The notes below the pieces were generated by a model that was given only the letters and a program-made list of their open reading frames with translations, ran no database searches and was not told the origin of the DNA. DNA of 64,000 nucleotides from Alentia gelatinosa (Eukaryota; Annelida; Polychaeta; Phyllodocida; Polynoidae), in contig OX465579.1 in NCBI GenBank assembly GCA_950022655.1, positions 51,377,950 to 51,441,949 on the forward strand. Direction: 5' to 3'. Position numbers and translations under genes: made by a program. Shown here one piece after another: positions 32,855 through 46,471 of the stretch (its first letter is position 1; each line of letters starts with the position of its first letter).

Positions 32855-35697
32855 GATTTGCAACTAGTCAGATTCGTCTCAGACGCAACTAGTGAGAAAT
32901 TCTTTGGCAGTGAGGGACAGGCCTATTTTAAACGAACTAGCACCCGAGCTGACATGATAGCTTCTGAGAGCTGTACCTAGATGTTCAGGACAAGTCAGGA
33001 CAGGTCAGGGCTGTCTGTAGCTAGATGCTGTTAAGGTACTCAGATCCCTCCAGAGCAGAGTTAGTAGAGCTGCTGATAACCGTTGGAAACGGTCAGAAAT
33101 GCTAGCAGTAGAGATAGTTAAAGATTTACTCATAACCTTTGAGAGGAATTCAGATCTGTGAGAAGCTGCTCGCAGCAGATTAGATCTGTTTTAAGCAATT
33201 CATATTAAAGTCTAATTGTCAAAGGCTGTCCAGGACCGCTTGGAAAATATAAAACGCCACGAATAGCAACTGGGAGCGATTCCGCTCTTGAGAGGTGCTC
33301 TGGACTTTTCGGACTGTTTAGAGCAGTTTATTTCTTTTTTCCTAACCAGTCGGGCCTGGTGGGAGTTGCTCGGTGACTGACCCGACCATCCGTCGAGCTT
33401 CCCGGACCTCATTGTCATGGCGCGCTTTGATGGGCGCGTAGGGAGTTCTCTGATCCTTCATGGGTAAAATAGCGCGACACAGAGGCCGAACAGAAGTCAC
33501 CGCACCAGTAAACTCGCACCGACGGACGGAGAGTGAATGCCAGCTGTCGGCTTGTAGCCGAATCGAGCACAAGGATGGAGCTTCAGGTTGGTGGCAAGCC
33601 AGATCGGGTGATGTTTTGAGCAGCGTTTCATCATACTGCAAAATGAATTATATGATATGTTATGCAGCAGATCAGCCCTAAACCAACGTTGATATATTCT
33701 ACTAGGACGTTCAATTCCTCTCAATTCCTTTCTATTCCGCCCAATTTGAAGTGTCCTGCCATCCGATCCATCTCACTCAAACTCTGCTTCTTCAACCTCT
33801 ACCATCCTACCCTTCATCAACATGGCCTGTCCTTCAATCATTCCCTTCTCCCGTTTTGAACCTCCCTCAACCTACAACACCCTTCCACCTATCCCAAGCT
33901 TCACGGCATCCCGCAGCGCCATCTCTAATCACCCACGCATTCGCCATTGCACATCTGCTGCCATCGCGAGTGCAACACAAATAAGGAGTAGAGGTCCAGC
34001 GTTACTCTGCGGCGGCAGTTTTCACTGCGAAAAGTCCAGCAAGTTATGCCTGTCCCTAATGCACCTTGGCCCTGCATTAAGGAACATTCTACCCTCTGTG
34101 GGCGGCATTTGGCCGCAGTAAAGGCCGCTTGGCCCGCCCACACATAGGGACATTCCCTTCTCAAAGAGGCCGCTTCTGTTGACAATGAGAAACGGGTTGA
34201 CCTTAATAGCGCACATTGTGCGTTCAGGGCGAAGTCGTGTCTTCACTGTAGCCCATAACACACACAGCGTGCCGAATGTCCCTGAATAAATAGGGTATTT
34301 GAGACAGGTACAATAGTACCTTTAACATGGCACATTTTGTTGTTATCACAATGGGATTTTCCCCTCTCAGTATATCATATCGCAGTATATAATGTAGGTT
34401 GCCATAAGCTTATTGTATTTATCGGCCCACTATGTATATTCTGTTCTCAGCATGACACATTCTATTTTGAGTATAGAGCGTTTTGTTCAGACAAAGTAAA
34501 CCACATACTCATTTTTGCATACAAGTATCCTATCAGTATAACTCTCTCCACGGGGGAGTTTTACCTCAAGTTGTGAGACTCGGGTTTCCTTCGTGTACGA
34601 ACCATATGTGATCCACTCATCGGCCTTCATTTCTTTCTGTCAGTCTCATACCTCAGATCCCTGTCTTGTAACGGCATAAAGACTTTTCAAACGTGATTAT
34701 TCTGTTACTTGCAGAAAATGAGAATCGGGTCAGTATGGTAAATTCTGTTGTTGGTATGGTACATTCTCTTGGCATTGCGGTCAGTATAGTGAGAGAACTG
34801 ACCAGACCTTAAATCTGTGAACCTTCTACAAACTCACAGACTGGCAAATACTTACCTCGATTCAGGAGGAGCGTATTTACCCGTCCGTGAGTGAGTATCG
34901 TCTCACAGACTAAACTCTTGGTCTGTTTTCCCTTTATTATACACCTTGAAACACTTCAAATTCATAGGAACAAGGTAATTATTAAAATAATGGTACAAAA
35001 ATTCATGATTTAAACTGACCTGGTCTATCCTTGTGCAGACGAACTGAGTCGACAACGCCCGATAGTCCTTTCTTTAGTTTCGTATTAATTATTTTTAATT
35101 CACTTCCTCATATAATTTTGTAATAGTATCATCTACAGACATATCATTTTCAGCTTTATCATTTTAAATATCATTTGTAGCTATTCAAACAGAACAAATG
35201 GAGTACTGCTCAGAACTTAGATTAATAAGCATAGTATTGACGTGCACAGGTATATATATATGTATATAAGCATATTCTGTTGTTAGTATGGTATGCTTCT
35301 ATTGTCGGCAAAGTACCATATCTTGTTGATATGGTACATTCCGCATTATACGACAGGTCCTGACCTTTTCTCGCCAATTAGACCTCGAGTGGCCTGAAGA
35401 CGTCCGCTATCGCCGTTCTAATGAAATCCGGACCATTCCGGTCTAATGGTGGTGTTGCCTCATGACCAGACGGCCTGTGCGTCCCACAAGTCATCCGCTG
35501 ACTAGCTCTGCCCCTGACTAATGTACACCGAAAGCGTATCCCTACCTCTGCCATGCAGGGATGCCAATTTTCCGCCAAATAACGGAATTCCGACATTCCA
35601 TATGGACCAGCAATACTCTCAGTGCTAGATATATATAGCGATTCCTAGCCGTTCTCGTCCAAAATAATGTCTTAATTTATTCTTTTATGTAAGCGTT
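32855..35697. other. No gene seen
   Basis: Mixed noncoding DNA. Several short ORFs at 33200-34260 overlap on both strands and show no domain. No RNA gene recognised. Confidence 0.4.
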
Positions 35698-35701
35698 TTA
35701 A

Positions 35702-36054
35702 CTCTTTCCGTCCTAGCAATGCCTGGAGGCATTCTCACCCAGGGGACCAGGAATGCCTCCAGGCATTGTTTAAAAATATATCTATGTTTATGTGTCATCA
35801 TCACAAACGTTATGTTTTATGAGAAATAATTGATAGATTTACACAATTTTTTCACAATAAATAGAAAATCCTATGTTCATCATTATACTCCATGGGCATT
35901 CGATAAGTAACTATAGTAACTTGTATCTAGAGGTGACGCCAATACGACAAATAGACCCCATTGCAGCAAAAGTCTCGTCCCCTTTGGGCTTATAGAGGTA
36001 TTTTACCTTGTCCTATAGTTTGCGCAATCCCCACTCAGGCTCGGACAGAAAGAG
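35702..36054. mobile_element. piggyBac-like MITE
   Basis: TTAA at 35698-35701 and 36055-36058 flanks inverted termini CTCTTTCCGTCC and the complement of CTCTTTCTGTCC (11 of 12). TTAA target duplication is diagnostic for piggyBac. No transposase inside. A perfect 17-bp inverted repeat (35718-35734 and 35751-35767, AATGCCTGGAGGCATTC) lies just inside the left end. Confidence 0.75.
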
Positions 36055-36161
36055 TTAAGTTTCAAGCTTTTTACTCAGTCCCGACTTCCGCCCCTGCTAG
36101 TGTCTCAAACACCGCAACCTGAACCCCGCACCTCATTCAATATCCCGATTCAACCCCCTAA

Positions 36162-36164
<3 letters not shown>

Positions 36165-36225
<61 letters not shown>
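36165..36225. repeat. (TA)n microsatellite
   Basis: About 30 uninterrupted AT units followed by cacacaaaa. Confidence 0.97.
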
Positions 36226-36231
<6 letters not shown>

Positions 36232-39200
36232 AAATCGCATCCCTCACTCATATATCAACATTGTTATTGAAATATCAGCCTTGTCTATTTTTAATCAATT
36301 AGCCTTAAGTTCTGCATTCCGTGGATGATCCATCTCGGTGTGAAAATAATCACTAAACGCTGAATATATCATGCGGCGATGCGTTTATGCGATTGGCGCG
36401 GATCGCTTGAATTCGGGAGCAGCGTTTTAGCCCTAGGGTTGTTATTCTGTGAAAGTAAAGATATCGCAAACGTGTTAGTTTTCTATCAGCAAGAGATGCA
36501 ATATAGCCAATACAGACAAATCTGTAGTGAAATAAATGCAAATTTCCAATTTGGCTTGCTCGTATTCATCAACTTTTCTCAGATCATTTCATACGTAGTA
36601 GGTGTATTAACAACTCATACGCGAGCTTACATGAATTAAAACAAAATTGTCTGCAGTCTGTTTTAAATCGGAGCAGGACCATAACGATCATTTATGAATC
36701 ATGTTTGTGTAGGGAGGCGGATTGGGGAATGGATACAAAACAAACCATGATTAAAATGTAGGTAAATCTATCGGGGTAGGGGGGGAATGAAAAGGGAAAG
36801 GAGAATCAATTTCTCTCGTAATTCCAAGCAATCGATGTCATATCACTCCGAACTCCTAGAGCCACATATCATATTTGTCATTCCGCAATTTTCTTGCCGA
36901 CAATGCCACGATGTTGCACTACATATTCGCCTTGAATTGCATTACATTTTCATGTCTCCTGAATGTGGCACCACGCTATGTGCCTTGAGTGCTTGTGGCA
37001 ATGAGCTACAGTATAACTTACATTATCGCCCTCCTCATTTCCATACACACGGCATCATCAAATTGGTCAAAATGGTAGCTCTCATTATAATACATACCAC
37101 AATATGGCATGCAGGACGAGAGCAAGGAGTACATACTTCAGCCGTCGAAACAAACGGTAAAGAGACGGACGGAAGTAAGGCAGTCCCCATGGTGCGTTAA
37201 GATGTAAGATCGTTTGCTTACACACACGCGTCAATTTATCAGGAAAGAGAGAGGGTATCGCTGTGTCCACAGAAATCCTCAAAGGTTTCTTGATGATAAG
37301 TTGTAATCCCTCCCTAACTCTGTGATTCATTCTCTGTGTTTCTGCCTCTGTATATCTTTCTATTTCCGTATATCTCTCTGTGCCTGTATCTTTTTCTCGG
37401 TGTCTCTGTTCCTCTCTTATTCCTCTGTTCCCCTATTATTTCTCTTATTCCATCCTTGCATACGCTGCTCTCTAAACTCTCTCTACTTCCTCCCCTATCT
37501 CTGAATCCTGTCTATCTCTCACCATTTCTCTCCCGGGCATTGACCCCTGATGCAAACACGCATATCGCATATCTCGCGCGATAGGCGTCCAAACGCTGGC
37601 ACCTCGCGGAGTAATTTGCACACAGGTCTACTTCAGATAATTTCATTTCCGCCTGTTGGGAGTCGCTGTGATTCGACCCACGCAAGTCAATACTCCTCTG
37701 TTTCCCTCTCCTTATTACCAGCCCCCTCCTTTCCGTGGCCACATGTGTAACCACACGCACCATGCACAGGGCCTTCTTGTCATTATGAAACGCCCGTGCT
37801 GCTGTCATCTCAATATACATATTATCGCCACTGCGCCCCACCCACGGACTCCCACTCCCACCAGAGTTCTTGTAGTATTGCCACCACAGAGTTAGCCAGA
37901 CGTACAGTCTATAACAGTAAGAGCGTCCAGCTGGGGATATGGTGGCGGGTGAGGGGCGTGCCAGGTGCAGCCCTTCTAGCCGCTAATACCCGGATCCATA
38001 GCTCGCCGTCCCGGGAGGGTGGCAGGAGGAGTGTGATCAGCACAGCTCGTCCCCTGGCGGCCACGAGGGCGGCTTCCCCCCGGCTCCAAGCGCCGCCAAA
38101 TCCGGCTCAGCGCTGAGTCCGGCTTCCGACTGCGGGATCAGGTCAGGCAGAGATGGGTGATGGGGACGGGCGATCCACTCATGGCGCAGTGTGTGTAGTA
38201 TTTACAGCACGGGGACGTCTGCGACCCTGAGCCCCGTTTCCGGCACATCCCCGGGCATATCCCGGACAAGTCTACACAATACATACCGGTCACCCACCCG
38301 ATCCCTGCCTGAATTCTACCCACTCTCCTACCCGACCCCTTCTCGGACCCCCACCACTATGTACCTTACATGACCCCAGACTGACTTTTACCATGTCCCT
38401 GTCAAGCCCCTGCAAGGCCCTTTCTGATCACAGCTAGGTAACTTCTGTGGATCACGTAAGATCATGTCACCCGATTCAGCCGCTACGTCCCCGCTCCCAC
38501 CCCCATCTGTTCTCGCCCTGCACACCACATCCCCATTCAGATCCACATTTCCCTCATAACTATTCCCATATTCCCCCTCTTTCCACTCTACCCCCAAGTC
38601 TGTTCCGTTCGCTGTCCGACCCTTCTCACCCTGTTTCCGATCCCACTGCGTCCTTCTCTAGTCTAATCGGGACCAGTCTCTCTCATGTCCGGTCCTTCTC
38701 ATTCCCAATCCGGTGCCCCACCCGGTATCCCTCGTCTGGTCCCATGCCCTGCTCACTCCCGTGCCACGCCCCACACCCCGTCTCCAGCCCGGTCCCCGGC
38801 CACCACTCCGGAACTGCTCTTGGCTCCTCGTCCATCTTCACACCACTAAGATAACGCGAGGGCCACACCAGTTCGGCCCCGGCTCGATAGAGGGCGTGGC
38901 AGGCGAGGACAGATGGGACGCGGCACGAGACGCTCGGTCAGACTGGCCGCGTTCCCCGAAAAAGGCATTAAATATTGATACGGCGTGCATTAGAGCATCC
39001 CCGGGCGGGGCCTCGCTGCCGGCCGCCTCGGATTGTCACAACACGAGCCCGACAACCCTAATAACTATGGCCGACTGCCGCATGGTGATGCTGCAGTGCC
39101 TGAAGTTGGGGCTGTCAGTGACCATTAAACTGGTGCCCCATCTTCTCCGTCAGACCATGTAACTCCTATTCCAAACATGCACATCTATATATAATTTCGT

Positions 39201-39493
39201 TTGCCGCCACGCTCTCCTGAATCAATCAGAGAAATGTAAATTGAAAACATATTAGAAAAGAAAGGATGAGTTTATATTATGCCAGCATCATCATAGTAGA
39301 CATGATACTAGAACAAAGCTAAGGGCAATATTGAATCCAAAGAGTTACCACCGTAAAAAAGACGAGCCGACTCTAATAAAGCTGTATTCCATATAGCTGA
39401 ATTTACTCCCGGCGGGATCTGGACCGACACTGGAGTTAAATTGGCTTATGTTTACGGTGGCATAAAAAAGTTTTTGGCTGCCGATATTAACTG
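36226..39493. other. No gene seen; T/C-rich and GC-rich patches
   Basis: 37320-37540 is pyrimidine-rich. 37900-38130 and 38700-39060 are GC-rich with CpGs and multiple overlapping ORFs without domains. Possible CpG-rich regulatory DNA, but no start site or exon can be supported. Confidence 0.35.
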
Positions 39494-39740
39494 CACTGCA
39501 CGAAACTTACCACTTTACATATATGCGAACAGCGTATAGGTATGCTTTTGTGTATACAAGGTCGTCCTATTCCCCATATATTATATACGCCTCATCTGTA
39601 GGCGCCTGATCATACATACGCCTGATTCATATATACGCCTGGTTCTGTTGTATTTACACCACTATCCAATAGTTCTGATCTTTGCCACTTGGGGACACCA
39701 CTGTATCATATTTCATATGCCATTATAGGGTTTCACTGAG
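39494..39740. repeat. Fragment of the TATACGCC-rich repeat family
   Basis: Starts CACTGCACGAAACTTACCAC and contains tatatacgcct several times, then ccactatccaatagttctga and cacttggggacaccactg. The same order occurs at 13197-13440 and 49125-49345, so it is a decayed copy of the transposon end found inside the LINE. Confidence 0.65.
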
Positions 39741-42700
39741 AGTACAGGGATACCCTCAAACCGACTCCTTTTTTATTTTCTATCGCGACACGTATCCGCC
39801 CGGCGTTTACATTGCCACATGAGATTGATGTGCGTCCCATTACATGAACTCACGTTACAATATTAAAAGTTTCAATAAAGCGTCCCATATTTTCTAATAT
39901 TCCTCCTCAATACATCCGGCCAGTTCAAGTAACCTTTTACAAGTAATCAACTGGCGGATAAGCATATTATGGTCCAATACAATATTCAGTAAAGTACACT
40001 GAAAAGATTTTTCCTTGGTTTTCTTTTCAAGATATCATATATCATGTAGGGTACGTGCAATCATGCTTGTAATTGTGTGGCACAGAAACGTGTCCTTTAC
40101 AACTACTTGTTTTCAGTTTAACATATCATCCGGGTTACAATGCCTGTCTAAGCAGGGAGAGTTTGATATTTTGGGACAATGAGAAACATGAGGACAATGA
40201 CAGGAGAGGTACATACATCAAAATCATGCATGCATAAGAGCATGCCCAGCATACGGGCTATAGGACACAGAGTGATTGCTAGTTCTGTCCTCATCCGCAA
40301 GGAAATTGGTAGATAGCGCCACTGTAGTGGGGGGGGGGGGGGGGGGGCAACCACTGTTTACTAGTGTTATGATCTATAGATAATATTGAGACGAAGCTAA
40401 AATCAATATATGGGAAGCCCAACAAAATATTTTTGGTGAAATCCATTGATAATTGGTCCAGGCACCTAGTGCTTTGGATGGCATCGGGGATAAGATGGCC
40501 GTCTCCATAGCACTATGTGCCCTATAGATGATAGGTGCACACATATTTTGATGTCAAATCCATGTCTTTGGTAAGATGTGCATGAATCTCACGTCTCCAG
40601 TCACTCATACCCTCACTCACGTGGCCACGCCGTGCCCGCTCACACCAGGCGGCGCCACTCGGACGGCCTGCCGTCACTATAAAGTCCCGATGCGGGGGGC
40701 GACAGGAAATACAAAAGACTGATGACAAGTCGTGACCGCTTGCTTATAGATAGAGCAGGCGGCGGGTTTGTCGGGCGGCGGACCCGGAGGCCAATCCCTC
40801 GGCCGCCACTTAAGCTTGCCGCTAAGCCCTACAAGAAATACGACCTCGTGATAGATGTGCTGGTTGATATTCGCAATCCGGGCTGCCAGTCGTACGCCGG
40901 CCCGCACTGTGCATGTGCGCGCCTGGCAGATGAAGTTGATGTCAGGAGACCCATATGTCACCGCTAGAGGGCGGCTGGTGCAAGGCGAGGTAGGGAGGGG
41001 GACGAAAGAAGAGGGAGGGGGGGGGGGGGGTCAGTTGATAAGGGCTCAAAGACATAGAACCCTTCTCCCTCAATTTTTCCTTCCCTTTAGTCCCTTTCCC
41101 CTTATTCCACCACAATTGTTCTTTCCTTCCTACCTCTCTTTTGCAGTCTGGTTAAAACCAGAGAGTAAACGACATATGGAGATTTATAATCTTTTCCAGC
41201 CCGCTCATCTTCCTTCTCCTCATCTCATCCCATTTTCCCGTCTGCGCTTCTGCCGCCATCCCCTCATCATTTCTTCTTACTGCCTGTAGTCTGTCTCTCC
41301 TTTCCCTCTTCACCAAGGAAGGTGTTGCTAGCATTCTATCCTCCAATTCTCATCATTCCCATATAGGTAGTTCAGGCTCAATTCTACAATGTAATACCTC
41401 TCACTCGAACAGCCCCGCTACCTGACAGGTCTTATGGACCTCTCTCGCCCCAAACACACCCTCTTAGAACCAGAAACTCTTATACACACTTCATACGTCT
41501 ACCAAGGCATATGACTCTAGCTGTTGATATAGCCTACACAGAAACCATACATCTCCACAGTCACCCCTCAATGTCTCTCCATCCTCACCTTTTTCCTAGT
41601 AATTCATTTATCACTGTTGCATGCCCCTTCCTTGTTCCCTCTCCTTCCCCTCTGTGGATAGCCATGAAGAAAGGTGTTATATGACGGCAGGAGTCGGGAG
41701 GGTCAGCAAGTCAGGAGGGGTTTACAGATTTATCACACCTGTGAGCCCCTGTCTGCGTCCCTGCCCTGACCTTCAGCATGACCTCTGCTGATGTAGGGCG
41801 AGCGACTCGCAGAGAGACACTCACGGGGTTCAGTGTGCTACGCCTCGCCGAGTCACTACTCTCACCTAATGGCCTCTGCCACGTATTTCCTCAAAAAACA
41901 AGCTCCACAATTCGACTGGAGTATAGGTCATTAGGGCTTACACTGCTCATGACTAGGAATAGAGAAGGCTGTGGTTCAAAGATATACTATGGTAAATCCT
42001 ATTTAGTATATACACCAACTATTCCTTATTATGAAGGGTGGGTTTACTGAGCTAGCCCACATATGGAAGCTCACAAAGAAAGAGAACGGGAATGTTTTAA
42101 TTGGCATTTTAGTCAGAATAATGGGCACGTCATGATATGATGGGAGTCATAAAAGCAATAGTCAGGGTGCAATAGATGCCTAGTCATAGCATTAAGCTGA
42201 CCATAAGAACAAGCAGGCAAGTAAGAGGCATGTTGAAAAAGAAAACTTAGTCATAGGAGCAGGCAGATGATAGTAAAGTACTAGGTGTAATTGTAGGAGA
42301 GCCACAATAGAAGGCTTTTGACAAAATCAGGCAGGCTTTAGCAGAGGACTCGTCATAAGAGAGGGTCGTGAACAGATCTGCGTCTACACAAACAAACGCT
42401 TCAACAAACGTTCACAAATAATATATATAACCATATATGATATATCAAAAGTACTACAATCATAAGTCGTAAAATGAGCACTAAACTATGAATCGAATTC
42501 CGTAACCATTCTGTTAATATATTTCATATCAAGATGCAAGTGTGTGTAAGATGCAAATTACTTTTGCTTTTAACCTTTTTTTAGAACTTTTATTAGGGTC
42601 TAGACTTTACAAAGTTCACCCAGGCTCGGCTACGGCCGTTCTTCCTCCTGGTCCCTCAGTGAGTAGATAACATTCATGTTTCAGTGCTGTAATAGTCATT

Positions 42701-43139
42701 GTTCATATATGATTGTTCACACAGTTCACATGTTAACACAGTCAAGTGTCAATGATTATACAGTTGATGACATGGTAAGAAAAAATAACAAGGTAGGTTC
42801 TTCTCATGCAGTAGATTGTGGTGAGGCCACATGGTGATAATGGGATGAGATGAGGATGGTTATGATAATTGATGTAAAAAGCAAACACGTCAGACAGATA
42901 AATCAAGCAGATATGTCAGACAGGCATTATCTATTCTTTTGTTATACTATAGTTTTACATCCGGGGAGGATACATGTAATATCCCCATGATGGGCTTAGT
43001 TACTTGAGCTTGTGCACTTGGGGCAATACAGCAGGTAGGGCTTGTTGCAATATAATGTATCACACTTTAACCCAATCGACCTCCACAAAATACTTGTTTA
43101 TACTGACATATTTTAAGTAGTAACTGACAGTCAATACTT
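39741..43139. other. No gene seen; poly-G run at 40329-40347
   Basis: Noncoding DNA with a 19-base G run, a second G run near 41018-41030, and a C/T-rich stretch at about 41060-41340. Short ORFs show no domain. Confidence 0.4.
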
Positions 43140-43145
43140 GTCGAA

Positions 43146-43346
43146 TTAGGCATTGTGTGTCATAAGGCAAGTTGGGTGGTTTCTATTTATTAGTAACTTG
43201 AATTTCTTTTTTTCGGTTACTTTGGTGTAGTTGTGAACTAGGTTGTTCCAGCTTTGTATTCCTTTAACATAAAAGCAGTTGTTGAAGGCCGGGTTTTTTA
43301 CCGGGCGTTGGATTATTCTAATACCTTGATGTCTCCTAGACACCAA
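43146..43346 (-). pseudogene. LINE ORF2 C-terminal fragment
   Basis: The minus-strand translation QGIRIIQRPVKNPAFNNCFY continues VKGIQSWNNLVHNYTKV and KKKFKLLINRNHP. It matches the C-terminal 'S.F..G...WN.L........FK..L' region of APE-type LINE ORF2. No palm domain upstream. 5'-truncated copy. Confidence 0.6.
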
Positions 43347-43349
43347 TAC

Positions 43350-44399
43350 TTAAGCACTTGGCTTCTTCTGAATGCCTTCCCATAGTACTTAGCATGGTGA
43401 CATAGCATCGTTTTTAGCAATTCTCATTTGTATGTTTCCAACTATCAGAATCCAGAATTATTTGAAGATAAAAATAGAACATCAGTGTCATCTGGCCACG
43501 AAGTCAAAATATTGCAGTTTTCCATAGACACCAATAGTTAAGCACTTGTCTTTTCAGATTGACTTCCTATAGAATTCAGCATGGTGACATGCCTATTTTG
43601 CATGTGGCTTGAGGGGGCAAACCCCCTGGAGAAATATTCCTACACAGACAATGGTCATGGGAAATAAACAAACTGACGAATAATTTTTTTTTTTTTTTAA
43701 ACGAGCAATGCTCTTTTTTATTATCCGTACAATTACAAATCACAAGTTTCATTGTTTCCATAAGCAAATACAATATAATTGATAAACATGTGTACTATCC
43801 ATCTTGAACAGTTGTATGTCCATAATACTCCATGTGTTAATGCCATGTTGAACCAAAGAATGTCTCTTTCCTGACACAAGTGTCTTATTCCTTGAAGTCA
43901 TAGTATACATCTGATAGAGAATAAACATACCTGATTCACAGAGCCATGATCAATAATCATCCCCATAAGCGATATCTTCTTGAACCAAATTTTACCATAT
44001 CCTATAATTAAGGCAAAGGCTCTTATTTGGGATATGTGTACCTGGACAGAAAGAAAGGAAATGTCAATTAAAATAAAGAGGTAGACAAGAGTATGAACTG
44101 GTACTGATATAAACTGACATGGTAAATTTATTAAACACCAACCTGTTTTACTGAACATTAGACAGTAGACAATAAACAGGATTATACATTGTAACTCTGC
44201 ATCATGTTCATATGGCAACCTTGTCTTAGTACAGTCTAATCAGTTAGAGGTAAACACTCCTGCAAACTTTCCCAAGTATGTTGCTGCATTCCATGGTTGC
44301 CTTTCATTAATACCTTAATTAAACACTCCACATGAAGCGGAAATGACCCACAGCATTATACAGAGCAATATAAGCTATAACATCTCTGCACCCCCATTC
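43350..44399. other. No gene seen; poly-T at about 43685-43699
   Basis: AT-rich. Two related phrases (gacaccaatacttaagcacttg near 43340 and gacaccaatagttaagcacttg near 43527) suggest a diverged tandem repeat of about 190 bp. Confidence 0.4.
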
Positions 44400-45365
44400 C
44401 CCTTCCAAGAGATTTTTGTTGTTTCCATGGAAACATCCTCCTTCCATGGGCACAGTATGAGATTTGAATGGCCCCCTGTGTTTTCCATGTCCCCAAGACA
44501 TGTACATTCACCAAAACCACAGGTAGGTATTTTTCCCGGTGCAAATCTGAGAGGGAGGCGCATCTGAAGTCACCAACTTTTAAAAAAACAGAGCAAATTT
44601 TGATATTTGACTTTGAAATTAGAGGTAATGACCTTGAACAAGGTCATGAGGCTTATGCTATATACATGGTACACAAAGAGTACTACATATCTTTTTTTAA
44701 ATGTTGTCAATACGTTTATTTAAACCCAAGCTATAATGGAAAATGTGCACTATTTGAGAATATTGGGATTGTCTGTTTCAATGGAAACACGCTCCTCCCA
44801 TAGATATATTCATAGATTGGAATGGCCCCCTGGATTTTTCATAACCCCTGTACATGTACCTTCACTTAAATCCTAGTTGGGGATTTTTCTCTTTTCTTTT
44901 GTGTGTTTCCATGGAAACAACCCATCTCATAAGCATGCCACTGAATGCAAATGGCCCCCTCAATCTTTCATAAGCCCGAGGCATGTACCCTTCCAAAAAT
45001 CAAGGGTTTAAATATTTCTGTCCATGAACATGAAAAAGAAGGGAATTGAAAGTGTTGTACTTAGAGGAAAAAATAGAGGAAAATTTGGTGTTTGACCTTG
45101 AAATGAGAGGTCATGACCTTGAGCAATGTCATTGACTCTATAATGGCCATAGAGAACTTATATAGAGCTACATATTGATATTTCAAATATTGAGAAAAGA
45201 TCAATCAAGTTGGAACAGAAAGTATGCATATTTCAAAAACACCATTATATTTGGCAGGTTGCCATGGAAACAGGCCCCCAGTGTTGCTAAGCTGGACATC
45301 AGAAATGGCCCCCTCACTTTTTCATAAACTCTGGATGTATAGCTAACTGAAAATCATAATGGAAA
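44400..45365. repeat. Two-copy tandem repeat, unit about 484 bp, with X-box palindromes
   Basis: GTTNCCATGGAAAC-type palindromes occur at 44421-44434, 44775-44788 (one mismatch), 44905-44918 and 45258-45271, spaced 354/130/353. Each is followed by aatggccccct. Each unit also holds nuclear-receptor-like half-sites: TGACCTTGAACAAGGTCA (an everted pair, about 44632-44649) in unit 1 and AGGTCATGACCT (45108-45119, a palindromic pair) in unit 2. No ORF. It may be a dispersed repeat with regulatory-site-like content. Confidence 0.75.
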
Positions 45366-46398
45366 TTTCTACCTCCATTTGAAAGTCAAACCCATATTTT
45401 AAGCCTTTGGCCCATGGACTATATGTCATGGTACACTTCATACTCCCAGTTATGGGCTGAATTATGGTAAACAATGCGACTAGTATATTAAGAATTACCA
45501 CGGTGAAGTTCGTGTTCATATTCTCCTGTTTCCCCCAGTTTGACGGGCGTTTGAAATAGAAAACTAAAAGATAAAATCAGACTTATGGTAGAGACTCTTA
45601 GCTAGTAGTCACATTGAATAGATTGATCTATATAAACCTTATAGACCCTCTTAAAACTGGCGCCATCTTGTAATGGCCGCCTAAGTAGGTCACACGAAAA
45701 TGAGGCGTGCGACCTAACTGGAAAAATGGAAATTGCTCTTGTTTTGTGAATAACAGGCCGATCTCCCTAGCTAAATCAATATTAGAAAGCTAGGACTCTG
45801 GGTGGTGTTTAAGAAGTTACGAGGTAAAATTGGTCTGGACGATAGGAGAACAGCCGCGAGGGAGGACATTGGGGACGATCCTCTGTCAATATCCTTTAAT
45901 AAGGGAGGTCCTGCGTGGACTCTCCCTTCCTTGCTGTAAATTCTCCTAACTTTGACCCAGATCGTCTGTGGAAGGAGATCAGCGTCGGACACGGCAGGGC
46001 ACCAGTGTATTCAGTCCTGCCACTACATATTGGAGAATATAGAACCAAGTTTTCGGTAAGATCTATTAATATCTATAATATGAGAAAACTGTATTCCTGT
46101 GGACGAATTATTATTTTACCGAACCCCTGTCCCCGGAATTTAAACCAAAGTCTTTAGACCGAGGTTTAAATGAAATGGATGAAACGAAATATACCATACG
46201 TGACACCCTTCAAAATCTGTCTTTGCATCATGTTATATACATATACAGCTTTCAAACCACTCCCGAGGCACTAACTATATTTGTAAGCAATTGTTTTTGT
46301 TCACTCCTGTCTTTGGCTGCTTTCCCGTACTGCGGGAATGCTATACATATAAATATATATACACATGTACACCCTTTCAACTGCACACCTATACTATA
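45366..46398. other. No gene seen
   Basis: AT-rich DNA with short ORFs only. Confidence 0.4.
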
Positions 46399-46471
46399 GC
46401 TCTCGGTGGTATAGTGGTTAAGGCATTTGTTTTACAATCTAAGGATTGGAGGTTCGAACCCGGAGGGAACA
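46399..46471 (+). tRNA. tRNA-like sequence, probably SINE head or tRNA pseudogene
   Basis: A-box-like TGGTATAGTGGTTAAGG and B-box GGTTCGAACCC are spaced as in a tRNA, with TTTTACAA at the anticodon position (UAC, Val-like). The acceptor and T stems pair poorly (GCTCTCG at the 5' end, GGAGGGA at the 3' end), so a functional tRNA is unlikely. AT-rich sequence follows, as in tRNA-derived SINEs. Confidence 0.5.

Noticed and set aside
36787..37200. 137-codon ORF as a possible host exon
   Set aside because: No domain, no splice-site context and no similarity I can recognise. A single open frame of this length is expected by chance in 64 kb.
38447..39162. Long overlapping ORFs in a GC-rich patch
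   Set aside because: Open in several frames on both strands, Ser/Pro-rich and without any recognisable domain. Composition explains them.
46399..46471. Functional tRNA-Val(UAC) gene
   Set aside because: A and B boxes are good, but the acceptor, anticodon and T stems do not pair properly. Annotated only as tRNA-like.
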